Below, piece after piece: positions 25,981 through 35,144 of a stretch of 64,000 bases of DNA (position 1 is its first letter; each line of letters starts with the position of its first letter). The stretch is from assembly GCA_044344795.1 (NCBI GenBank), contig JBIJCF010000012.1, forward strand, positions 1 through 64,000, in the 5' to 3' direction. Position numbers and translations under genes: made by a program. This DNA comes from GCA-2737665 sp044344795 (GTDB lineage: Bacteria; Bacteroidota; Bacteroidia; Palsa-965). The notes beneath the pieces were generated by a model, which was not told the DNA's origin, did no database searches, and saw only the letters and a program-made list of their open reading frames with translations.

Positions 25981-28900
25981 TTAGCGTAAAATGGTTACTG
26001 GTCCGGTGTATGTATCAGGGAACAACGGGTCGTTCAGCTTAATGATGTAGTAGTACGTACCAACTGGCAATGGTTCCCCGTTAAAGCGTCCATCGAATGG
26101 AGTCACATAACCTCTAGAGTAAAATAAACGCTCACCCCAACGATTGAACACTTCTACTTCGCAATTCTCAAACAGTTGAATATTGTCAATCTGCCAGTAG
26201 TCGTTGATACCATCTCCATTAGGTGTAAAGCCGTTCGGGAAATCGATCATCGGCACCACTGATACAACTACAGTGTCAGTGCTTCCACATCCTGCAGTAT
26301 CGGTAACTTGAACTACATACGTTGTCGTTCCGGTAGGTGAAGCAACAGGGTTTGATGAGTTAGGATCTCCTAATCCAACAGTTGGCCCCCATACATATGT
26401 TGATCCTGAAGGTCCGGTTGGAGATCCGCCAATTGTTGTAGTCATGCCGGTGATGATAGTTTGATCTGCTCCTGCATCAGCAGTTGGTCCGGGAAGAGAG
26501 GCAACATGAACGGTATCGGCATCAGTACAACCTCCGTTGGTAATAACCACGACATAAGAAGTTGTTCCAAGAGGTACAGAAATATTAACGGAGGATTGAT
26601 TTCCGATTTGCGTATTAGCAGGAAGTATAAACCATGCAAAGGTTGTTGCATTTGTGCTTGCACTTGCATCGAGCACTAATGATCCGGAAGCACATAGTGA
26701 CGTATCGCTTCCGGCATTGGCATTTAAGGTAATCAGCGGATTCACAACAACAGTTGATGTGCTGCTGCATCCATTAGCATCTGTGACAATCAAAGTGTAA
26801 GTACCAAAGAATAATCCTGTTGGGTCTTCAGAAGTTGAAGTATAACCATTTGGTCCGGACCACGCGTAATTGTATGGAGTTGTGCCTCCTGTTACTGTAA
26901 CGTCTACAGCGCCGTCCGCAATATTGTTGCAACTTGCATCCGTAATTACGCTATTGTTCAGCACGAGAGCAGCGGGAGAAACAATAGTCGCATTTTGAGT
27001 TGCCGTGCATCCGTTAGCATCAGTAACAGTAAGCGTATATGTTCCTGCACACAATCCAGTTGCTGTCGATCCGGTTTGTGAATTACTCCAGCTGTACGTG
27101 TAAGGCAACGTTCCTCCGGAAATGTTGGCGCTGATGAAACCATCGCACGTGTTCGTACACAATTCATCTTGTACGAATAAATTAGAGGTAATTAATGGGG
27201 CCGGTTGCGTCAAGGTGACAATCCCTGACGAAACACACCCAGTTACATCAGCTACTTGAATAATATATGTTCCTGCACATAATCCTGTTGTTGTTGAGGT
27301 TGTAGCACCGTTACTCCACGTATAGGTAAAAGGTCCGTTACCCGAAACAATATTAGCTGTTGCAGTCCCATCACAACTGCTATTACAGCTTATTGGAGTT
27401 GATGATGTATTGAGGACAATAGTACTGTTAATGTTGCTTACCGGAATAGCTTGTGTTAATGAACATCCAAAGGCATCAGTAACCGTAACAGTATAAAGTC
27501 CTGCGCACAAACTGGTGATGGTTGAGGTTGTTAAATTACCTGGCAGCCAGTTGTACGTGTATGGACCATTCCCCCCTGAAACGTTCAATGCAATTGCTCC
27601 TGAACAGAATCCGCAATCCGTGTTAGTAATTTGTTGGTTGAGTTGCAGTGGGTTCGGGACGGTGATTGAAAATGTATCAATAAACACACATCCTATTGCA
27701 TCAGTAATTTGTACCGTGTATGTGCCTGCACATTGCCCGTTAATTGATGCGGTAGTTTGACCGGCCGGCAACCAGTTAAAGGTATATGGTGCAGTTCCTC
27801 CGGATGGATTCAGACTAATAGAGCCATCGCAACTAGAAGCACAACTTGCGTTAGTGATATTTGCGTTGGAAGCAGAGGGGCCACCGTTGCTGTTAATTAT
27901 TACGTTAAACTGCTGCGCACAGCCGGTAGCGTCAGTAATCAATACACTATATATTCCGTTACATAATGCATTAAGCGACGATGTTGTTGCATTTGTATTC
28001 CACAAATAGGAGTATGGGCTTACACCGCCTGTTGGGTTTAGGGATATCGATCCGTCACATTGACCGCATGTTGTGTTGTTCACTGTTGCATTTGGTGCAA
28101 TACTGTTTGGTGCAGTGACGTTGCCCGTTGCAGTCGTTGCACATCCCTGCGCATCTGTAATAATGACACTATATGATCCAGCACACAATCCAGATGCAGT
28201 TACGCCGTTTTGACCTAGCGGATCATTCCACTGAAACACGAATGGAGCAGTACCGCCGGTTACATTTACGGTCAATGTCCCATCACAATTTCCGCTACAC
28301 GACACAGGGGTAGAACTAACCGATGTTGTAATATTATTCCACGCATTGATCGTAGAAATAACTTGTTGAGTACATCCATTAACATCAGTAATGGTACAAG
28401 TGTATGTTCCAACACACTGTCCGGAAATTGTGGATGTTGTTTGTCCATTTGGTGCCCACAAGAAACTGTATGGACCTGTTCCTCCGGATGGGTTAAGACT
28501 GATTGCACCATCGCAACTGTTTATACAATTTGCATTGGTAACAAACTGATTGCCGATGATTGGCTGCGGACTATTGATGATGACAGGCGAATAACGAATA
28601 CAGCCGTTTGCATCAGTTACTTCAAGATTGTAGTTGCCTGCACACATATTGCTCAAGCTGTTCACCGTTTGTCCCCCCGGAATCCACAGGTAGGAGTATG
28701 GCGCTGTTCCTCCAATTGGAAGTACAGTAGCGCTGCCATCACAGGCGTTAGGACATGTTACATCTGCAGACGTTATTGTTTCACCTGTTGGGCCTCCGTT
28801 ATTATTGAGCGTTACTGTGAATGTGCTTTGGCATCCTGACGCGTCTGTTACAAGAACAGTATAAAGACCGGCGCACACGTTGGTTTGGTTAGGTTGTGGC

Positions 28901-31900
28901 GGCAATCCACCGGACCACGCATATGTGTACGGCGCTGTACCACCTGAAGGAGTAACGTTAATAGTTCCATTACATAAACTGCAATTCGCAGGAGCTGATG
29001 CAACGGATAAATTGAGGTTTTGAGCCGGTAAAATTGTTACGGTCTGAATATCAATACATCCTCTACTATCACGAACAGTTACCGTGTATGTTCCGGCACA
29101 TTGATTGATAATCGTTGCAGTAGTTTGTCCGCCTGGTGCCCACAAGAATGTGTAAGGTCCTATTCCGCCGATTGGATTTATAGTAGCACTGCCATCACAA
29201 CTGTTTCCGCATGATGGGGAAGTAAAGGAGGTGTTAGCGAGCAACTGGGCCGGTTGTGTAATAGTGGAATTAATCTGAATATCACAACCGTTCGCATCTG
29301 TTATCGTTACGGTGTAAACTCCTGCGCACAAGCCGGTAACAACAGGTGTTGTCTGTCCGCCCGGAGCCCAGCTGTATGTATAAGTTGGCGTTCCTCCCGT
29401 AACAGTTAAAGACGATGTCGCATCACAATCTCCGAAACATGTTGGACTTGTTGAAGCTGCGGTGGCAACAATAGGGGGCGGTTCTGTAATTGTAACTGAC
29501 AGAATATTTTCGCAACCGTTGGCATCCGTTGTTGAGATGCTATATGCACCCGCACACAGTCCATTTACACTTGGGGTCGTCTGTCCACCGGGCGACCATA
29601 AATACGTATATCCGGGAATTCCACCAGATGCAACAACAGCCGCCGTGCCATCGCAATCGCCGTTACACGAAGCATTAGTTGATGTTAAGTTCACAAGAAT
29701 TGGAGGAGGTTGTGTTATTGTAACAGAATCAATAATTGAACATCCCGAAGCATCTGTCACTGTAACGGTATACGTGCCTAGGCAAAGATTAACTGTGGTC
29801 GGAACAATTGGACCTGAAGACCAAACATAGGAGTACGGGGTTACACCACCGGTTACTGTTGCTGTTGCACTTCCATCACAGAAGTTATTACATGTGATGT
29901 TAGTCGATGTAACAGTAAGTCCGATTGCGCCGGGTTGTGTTAAACTAAATATGAATGTTCCGGTGCATCCGTTAGCGTCTGTTATGTCCACACTATAATT
30001 ACCGGCACATAAACCTGATTCCGTTGGCCCGCTACCTCCGCTGCTCCAGGAGAACGTGTAAGGTGCTGTACCGCCGTTTGGTGTAACTGTTATTGAACCA
30101 TCACAAGTTCCGTTACAAGATGGCGCCTGCAATGTTGCCGGGGCACTCAAAATATTCGGCTCTGTAATCGTTACATTTTGAAAGGTAATACAACCAATTG
30201 CATCCGTAATTTGAACAAAATAAATTCCTGCACATAATCCACTTACTGAGGGTGTTCCATCCCCCGTTGGTGTTCCCGGTAACCAATCGAAGGTAAATGG
30301 TCCTGTTCCACCTGTTACTGTTGTTGTTGCCGTTCCATCACAAACACCTTGACACGAAGCATCGGCGAATGCCATCGTAGCAGTTGGTCCGTTAATATTT
30401 CCCACAGCGATAGGGATATTTTCAGAACAGCCAGACACATCAGTAACGGTAACCGTATAAATGCCCGGGCACAACGAAGATATGTTTGGTGTTGTTTGTC
30501 CACCGGGAGCCCATAGATATGTATAAGGTCCAACGCCACCGGATACAGACGTCACAATTCCTCCATCGCACAAAGTACAATTCGCGTCAGAAACTACTTC
30601 ATTAGCCAAAATTAGAGTGGGCTCCGTAATGTTGAGTACAATTGTAGTATCGCATCCATTTTGATCAGTTACAGTGCAGGTATAAGATCCCGCGCATAAG
30701 CCCGTAACAGTAGAAGTCGTTTGCCCTCCCGGCGTCCACAGGTAAGATAACACACCTGTTCCTCCTGATGCTGCAACGCTGGCCGTTCCGTCGCACAAAG
30801 CATTACATGATGCATTACTAAAAGTAGACGTTGCTGAGATCTGTGGAGGATTACCGAATGTAATTGTAGTTGAACTGAAACACCCGTTAACATCAGTGGC
30901 GGTTACTGTGTAAGATCCTGCGCAAGCGTTGGTAAGATTTTGGTTCACGATGTTACCGGGCTGCCACACGTAAGTATAAGGATTTGTCCCCCCGGATGCA
31001 TTCGCACTAGCAACCGCATCACAATCGCCAAAACAAGTTGGCGTAATGCTGGAGCTGGTTATTGAAATATTGACAAGCTGATTAATGCTCACGGTAGCAG
31101 TTGTTGTACAACCTCGCGCATCCGTAATTGTACATGTGTATGATCCTACACAAAGGTTTGTGGCGGTAGGGTTAGTTCCTCCTGCGGGCGTCCAAAAATA
31201 GGCATACGGCGAATTTCCCCCACTCACGGCAACCGTTGCGGTTCCGTTGCAAATATTACAACTTGCTGTACTTCCAGTAATTTGTGCTGAAAGAGGTTGA
31301 GGTTGAGTAATACTTACTGTTTGATTGCGGACACACCCGTTCGCGTCCGTAACTGTGAGTGTGTATGTGCCTGCGCATAAGCCGGTTACTGAGGGTGTTG
31401 TTTGACCTCCAGGCATCCATAAAAATGTGTACGGTGCGGCACCCCCGCTTGGATTCGCTGTCGCTGATCCATCACAATTTCCTGAACATGTTGCCGCGAC
31501 TGTTGTAACGCCTGCGCTGATCGGTTGAGGTTGGGTGATATTTATGGCAAGTGTGGTGTCGCAACCGTTGGCATCAGTAACCGTGACGCTGTATGTTCCA
31601 GCGCAAAGTCCGGAAATATTTGGTGTTGTTTGTCCTGTTGGAGCCCAACTATATGTGTATGGGGCGGTACTACCATTAACAACTAACTGAATTGATCCAT
31701 CACACGAGCCATTGCAACTTACATCAGTTTCCGTAATAATAATTTGAAATGGTGTCGGTTGCGTAACGCTAATAACACTGTTGCTCGTACATCCATTAGC
31801 ATCAGTAATGTTAACTGTATACGTTCCTGCACATTGGTTGGTAATACTCGGTGTAGTTTGATTTCCGGGACTCCAACTGTATGTATAAGCAGCTGTACCG

Positions 31901-34206
31901 CCGGAAACATTCGCCGAGATTGTAGCGCTGCAAGCATTGGTGCATAATAGCTGCGTAGCAGTTGTCGATACGCTCAGGACATTAGGTTGAGTAATCGTAA
32001 TCGTTTGGTTTCGTTGACAACCATTTGCATCAGTTACGGTAACTGTATATTGTCCGGCACAAAGACCATTAATGCTAGGCGTTGTTTGTCCTCCCGGAGC
32101 CCAAACATACGTGTAAGGTCCCGTTCCGCCGTTCGGTGTAGCTGTCGCCGTTCCGTTACATATCCCATTGCACAGAATATTCGTTCCTGTTCCATTAACG
32201 ACGAGCTGTGGTGGCTGCGTTATGGTAATTGTAGATTGTGCCGTGCAACTGTTGGCATCGGTTACGGTCAAGGTATACGTTCCGGGACATAAGTTACTTA
32301 CGCCTGGTGCGGTTATATTTCCGGGCAACCAATTGTAGGTGTATGGACCGGTACCTCCAGTTGGATTTGCAGTTGCTGCACCATCGCAAGCGTTAAAACA
32401 AGTAACATTGGTTTGCGTACTACCTGTTAAAAGTTGTGCGGGTTCTGTAATGCTTACTTGTCCGGTGGTTGTACAGCCATTATTATCAGTAATAGTAACG
32501 GTGTACACTCCGGGGCACAATGAAGTTGCAGTTGCTGCGTTTCCTCCACTTGGTGCCCACGAATAGGTGTACCCCGGTGTTCCACCCGAAGCATTGGCAG
32601 CCGCAGTTCCATTACACGACCCGAAGCAAGTAATGTTAATCGCTGTTGGAGTGCTGATAAGCGCTGGCGGCTGCGTTATATTTACTGTTTGTTGAATTGA
32701 ACAGCCATTGTTGTCAGTAACCGTAACCGTATACGAGCCGGCGCATTGCCCTGTAATACCTGCTGTTGTTTGCCCTCCGGGTTGCCATAAAAAAGTATAT
32801 GGAGCAACACCCCCTGATGGGGTTGCTGTTGAAGCGCCGTTGCATAAACCAAAACACGTGGTGTTCGTTACCGCAGTTTGTGCAGTTAACACCGGTGGCT
32901 GAGTTATAGTGGTAACATAGGTATCCAAGCACCCGTTCGCATCTGTAATAGTGCAGGTATAAGTGCCCGGACATAGATTAGTAACCGAAGATGTGGTCTG
33001 TCCTCCCGGTGCCCATAAAAATGAGTAAGGGCCGGTTCCGCCCACCGGTGCAACAGCAGCCGTGCCATTACAGACTGCATTACACGTTACGTTTGTGCTG
33101 CTACCGTTATCTATAAGAACTAAAGGTTGGGTGATGGTCGATTGTTGGGTAACAACACAACCATTATTATCAGTAACGGTAAGGGTATACGTTCCTGCAC
33201 ACTGATTAGTAATACTACTAGTGGTTTGATTCCCCGGTGCCCACAAGAAAGTATATCCCGGAGTTCCACCTGCTGCGCTTGCAGAGCTGGATCCGTTGCA
33301 ATTTCCATTGCATAAAGCCGGGACATTCGAAAAGAAAATAATAAGTGGCGGCGGATCTACAACTATCGCAAATGCTGGAACTTGGTTGCCGCCTACCAAG
33401 TCAGTTACTACTACGAGATAAGTACCTGCACACAGACCTGTTGCTGTTGCCGTTGTTTGTGGTGGGACAGTGCTCCATTGATAACTGAAATTCCCGGAGC
33501 CTCCAACAACCACAGCTGTTGCTGTTGCATTACATTGGCCGTTACATGAATTAGGGACAACGATTGCCGTCACGGTGTGACTAAGAGGGTTAGCGGGATC
33601 ACTAACCCGAAGCACTTGCCCGCCCTGAATTTTATCTAATCCTTCAATTTGAATTGCAACAATTAATGAAGTTGCTTGCGCATGTATAACTCCGCTTTGT
33701 ATTTTTAAATTACCATTCACGTACAGATGATCTTCAATCATTACCTCGCCTTCCGTTGTAATAGTCATTGAATTTGAAAACACGTGACCATTGGATCGAA
33801 TGCGAGTAGTTGCTGCATCGGAGGTAAGCTGCCATTTTAGTTCTCCTGTTTCATTAACCGGCGCGTTCAATTCGATATTACCAAAAACATGAATTGTCCC
33901 TGCTCCGGCAATTTTAATTCCGTTGGAGCTGCTCGTGTTGAGATAATAGCCGATGTTGCTTGGAAATGCTGTAGTTAGCGATTTGCAGTAAACACCTCCG
34001 TCGATGATTACTTCCGTCCCTGTTGAATGAATGACTACATCATCTTCTTTGCCCGGAATACTGCCTGTAATGGAACTTTCCCAGTTTTGAGGATCGTTCC
34101 AATTGCCTGAATTACCAATCCACAAGAACGTTTCGGCAGTTACCGAGAGGTTTGTGCCGGAGAGTAAAATAATAGTACTCAGTAACTGGAATAGGGTCTT
34201 TCTCAT
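25981..34206 (-). CDS. Giant T9SS adhesin with about 30 Cys-rich SprB repeats and type B sorting domain
   Basis: 2741 residues. Signal peptide (ends SVTA, about 24), an N-terminal region with FLWIGNSGNWNDPQNW and beta-helix-like content (25-205), about 30 SprB repeats of about 76 residues (nucleotides about 33570-26740), two PKD-like domains (about 2490-2650) and a gliding-motility-type C-terminal domain (FPNGFTPNGDGINDYWQI... to GTYYYIIKL). Most repeats hold four Cys: CNGxCDG, GLCAGTY and DANGC. It is expected on the cell surface, for gliding or adhesion, with the SprF-like protein as export partner. It has roughly 120 Cys in total. Confidence 0.95.
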   Translation of the reverse strand: MRKTLFQLLSTIILLSGTNLSVTAETFLWIGNSGNWNDPQNWESSITGSIPGKEDDVVIHSTGTEVIIDGGVYCKSLTTAFPSNIGYYLNTSSSNGIKIAGAGTIHVFGNIELNAPVNETGELKWQLTSDAATTRIRSNGHVFSNSMTITTEGEVMIEDHLYVNGNLKIQSGVIHAQATSLIVAIQIEGLDKIQGGQVLRVSDPANPLSHTVTAIVVPNSCNGQCNATATAVVVGGSGNFSYQWSTVPPQTTATATGLCAGTYLVVVTDLVGGNQVPAFAIVVDPPPLIIFFSNVPALCNGNCNGSSSASAAGGTPGYTFLWAPGNQTTSSITNQCAGTYTLTVTDNNGCVVTQQSTITQPLVLIDNGSSTNVTCNAVCNGTAAVAPVGGTGPYSFLWAPGGQTTSSVTNLCPGTYTCTITDANGCLDTYVTTITQPPVLTAQTAVTNTTCFGLCNGASTATPSGGVAPYTFLWQPGGQTTAGITGQCAGSYTVTVTDNNGCSIQQTVNITQPPALISTPTAINITCFGSCNGTAAANASGGTPGYTYSWAPSGGNAATATSLCPGVYTVTITDNNGCTTTGQVSITEPAQLLTGSTQTNVTCFNACDGAATANPTGGTGPYTYNWLPGNITAPGVSNLCPGTYTLTVTDANSCTAQSTITITQPPQLVVNGTGTNILCNGICNGTATATPNGGTGPYTYVWAPGGQTTPSINGLCAGQYTVTVTDANGCQRNQTITITQPNVLSVSTTATQLLCTNACSATISANVSGGTAAYTYSWSPGNQTTPSITNQCAGTYTVNITDANGCTSNSVISVTQPTPFQIIITETDVSCNGSCDGSIQLVVNGSTAPYTYSWAPTGQTTPNISGLCAGTYSVTVTDANGCDTTLAINITQPQPISAGVTTVAATCSGNCDGSATANPSGGAAPYTFLWMPGGQTTPSVTGLCAGTYTLTVTDANGCVRNQTVSITQPQPLSAQITGSTASCNICNGTATVAVSGGNSPYAYFWTPAGGTNPTATNLCVGSYTCTITDARGCTTTATVSINQLVNISITSSSITPTCFGDCDAVASANASGGTNPYTYVWQPGNIVNQNLTNACAGSYTVTATDVNGCFSSTTITFGNPPQISATSTFSNASCNALCDGTASVAASGGTGVLSYLWTPGGQTTSTVTGLCAGSYTCTVTDQNGCDTTIVLNITEPTLILANEVVSDANCTLCDGGIVTSVSGGVGPYTYLWAPGGQTTPNISSLCPGIYTVTVTDVSGCSENIPIAVGNINGPTATMAFADASCQGVCDGTATTTVTGGTGPFTFDWLPGTPTGDGTPSVSGLCAGIYFVQITDAIGCITFQNVTITEPNILSAPATLQAPSCNGTCDGSITVTPNGGTAPYTFSWSSGGSGPTESGLCAGNYSVDITDANGCTGTFIFSLTQPGAIGLTVTSTNITCNNFCDGSATATVTGGVTPYSYVWSSGPIVPTTVNLCLGTYTVTVTDASGCSIIDSVTITQPPPILVNLTSTNASCNGDCDGTAAVVASGGIPGYTYLWSPGGQTTPSVNGLCAGAYSISTTDANGCENILSVTITEPPPIVATAASTSPTCFGDCDATSSLTVTGGTPTYTYSWAPGGQTTPVVTGLCAGVYTVTITDANGCDIQINSTITQPAQLLANTSFTSPSCGNSCDGSATINPIGGIGPYTFLWAPGGQTTATIINQCAGTYTVTVRDSRGCIDIQTVTILPAQNLNLSVASAPANCSLCNGTINVTPSGGTAPYTYAWSGGLPPQPNQTNVCAGLYTVLVTDASGCQSTFTVTLNNNGGPTGETITSADVTCPNACDGSATVLPIGGTAPYSYLWIPGGQTVNSLSNMCAGNYNLEVTDANGCIRYSPVIINSPQPIIGNQFVTNANCINSCDGAISLNPSGGTGPYSFLWAPNGQTTSTISGQCVGTYTCTITDVNGCTQQVISTINAWNNITTSVSSTPVSCSGNCDGTLTVNVTGGTAPFVFQWNDPLGQNGVTASGLCAGSYSVIITDAQGCATTATGNVTAPNSIAPNATVNNTTCGQCDGSISLNPTGGVSPYSYLWNTNATTSSLNALCNGIYSVLITDATGCAQQFNVIINSNGGPSASNANITNASCASSCDGSISLNPSGGTAPYTFNWLPAGQTTASINGQCAGTYTVQITDAIGCVFIDTFSITVPNPLQLNQQITNTDCGFCSGAIALNVSGGNGPYTYNWLPGNLTTSTITSLCAGLYTVTVTDAFGCSLTQAIPVSNINSTIVLNTSSTPISCNSSCDGTATANIVSGNGPFTYTWSNGATTSTTTGLCAGTYIIQVADVTGCVSSGIVTLTQPAPLITSNLFVQDELCTNTCDGFISANISGGTLPYTYSWSNSQTGSTATGLCAGTYTLTVTDANGCTATQNATIVSPAALVLNNSVITDASCNNIADGAVDVTVTGGTTPYNYAWSGPNGYTSTSEDPTGLFFGTYTLIVTDANGCSSTSTVVVNPLITLNANAGSDTSLCASGSLVLDASASTNATTFAWFILPANTQIGNQSSVNISVPLGTTSYVVVITNGGCTDADTVHVASLPGPTADAGADQTIITGMTTTIGGSPTGPSGSTYVWGPTVGLGDPNSSNPVASPTGTTTYVVQVTDTAGCGSTDTVVVSVVPMIDFPNGFTPNGDGINDYWQIDNIQLFENCEVEVFNRWGERLFYSRGYVTPFDGRFNGEPLPVGTYYYIIKLNDPLFPDTYTGPVTILR
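26740..33570 (-). repeat. Tandem array of about 30 SprB repeat units (about 228 bp each) within the adhesin gene
   Basis: I counted 30 units by the CxxxC/CxxC-G opening. Five units (11, 14, 21, 25, 27 from the N-terminus) have CxxC instead of CxxxC. Unit 1 lacks the last Cys; unit 30 lacks Cys 2 and 3. Boundaries are approximate. Confidence 0.85.
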
Positions 34207-34303
34207 GCTTACTATCAGTAAAAGTGCACAAATAACCGTTATGTCAATTCCCTACATCGTGTTAAAGATTAACATCGAAATGTGGAATACCTCAAAGTGT
34301 GTT

Positions 34304-34311
34304 TACTTTTG
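34304..34311 (+). promoter_or_regulatory. Possible -7 element of the small LytTR-like ORF
   Basis: TACTTTTG matches TAnnTTTG exactly. No clear -33 box is seen at 19-21 bp upstream. Confidence 0.4.
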
Positions 34312-34333
34312 CTTGTATAAATATAGAAAAACC

Positions 34334-34528
34334 TTGGCAGAGGAACAACGTTTACATAAAGACGAGATCATTATTCTCCTTAAAATCGGAGAGCACTTTG
34401 TTCAAAAGCAACATATTCAATCCCTCGCGCGTTTCGGGAAAGGAACCAAAATGATTCTGACTAACGGAAGGGAATACGCAGTAAATGTTCCCTTTGACAA
34501 AGTAGAAGAATTGATCGAGGCAAAGTAA
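34334..34528 (+). CDS. Small protein resembling the LytTR DNA-binding fold
   Basis: About 64 residues if it starts at TTG 34334, chosen because it follows the -7 element at 34304; ATG starts at 34241 or 34280 would add 18-31 residues without recognisable sequence. The body (KIGEHFVQKQHIQSLARFGKGTKMILTNGREYAVNV, given in parts: IQSLARFGKGTK and LTNGREYAVNVPFDKVEEL) resembles the beta-strand core of LytTR domains, but no receiver domain is present. It could be a small DNA-binding regulator. The resemblance is by eye only. Confidence 0.55.
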   Translation: MAEEQRLHKDEIIILLKIGEHFVQKQHIQSLARFGKGTKMILTNGREYAVNVPFDKVEELIEAK

Positions 34529-34530
34529 TG

Positions 34531-35142
34531 CTATCCGGCAAGCGTAAACAATACCAAAGCACTTACTATTCCCAATAAAAATCCTGCGGTAATTTGTGCA
34601 ATGTTATGCGCTCCACTGATCATACGCGCGGTGCCGATAATTCCCGCAATCACGAACACAGCACTTAGTAATCCTAAAGGAACATTACTATCGGTTCGTG
34701 CTGTTATAATTAACGCTCCGCATAGTCCGCCAATTCCAATCATGTGTAAACTGATTTTCCACCACATGTTGATAATCAATGCCTCCACCATACACACTGC
34801 TGCTGTTAACGTCAACAGTTGAATGAATGTTGGAATAATGCGTGTATTCATAGCGAATAGTGCGACCAAATAAATTACGGTGGACTGAATCAAGGGCCAA
34901 TTACGTTCTTTAGCGGTATGCATTTCCATGCTTCCAATCATGCCGAATCGATACATGATAAAGACAGAAATGAGCGGAAGAAGAAATGTACTGGTGAAAA
35001 TCAAGCCGAGAATTAACCAATTAACATTACCTGCAGCGAGAAAATCGATTCTACGAATAATGAATACATAGGCAGCTGTGCCATAAGTAGTCATCAACAA
35101 CGGATGAAAAAGTGTTGCAAGAATTTTTGGAACAGCAGACAC
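34531..35142 (-). CDS. PAP2-like integral membrane protein
   Basis: 203 residues with six hydrophobic helices. Faint phosphatase-type features remain: SLHMIGIGG at the place of the PSGH motif and ARMISGAHNIAQITAGFLLG at that of SRxxxxxHxxxD, with His kept but the Asp replaced. It may be a degenerate or divergent phospholipid phosphatase. Ends 2 bp before the sigma-54 gene's stop side and probably shares its transcript. Confidence 0.65.
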   Translation of the reverse strand: MSAVPKILATLFHPLLMTTYGTAAYVFIIRRIDFLAAGNVNWLILGLIFTSTFLLPLISVFIMYRFGMIGSMEMHTAKERNWPLIQSTVIYLVALFAMNTRIIPTFIQLLTLTAAVCMVEALIINMWWKISLHMIGIGGLCGALIITARTDSNVPLGLLSAVFVIAGIIGTARMISGAHNIAQITAGFLLGIVSALVLFTLAG

Positions 35143-35144
35143 TG

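Noticed and set aside
31987..33315. Plus-strand open frames inside the adhesin repeats
   Set aside because: They recur with the repeat period and are translations of the antisense of Gly/Thr-rich repeats, not genes.
26740..33570. CRISPR array
   Set aside because: The repeats are about 228 bp, degenerate, in frame and encode SprB units; there are no short identical repeats with spacers.
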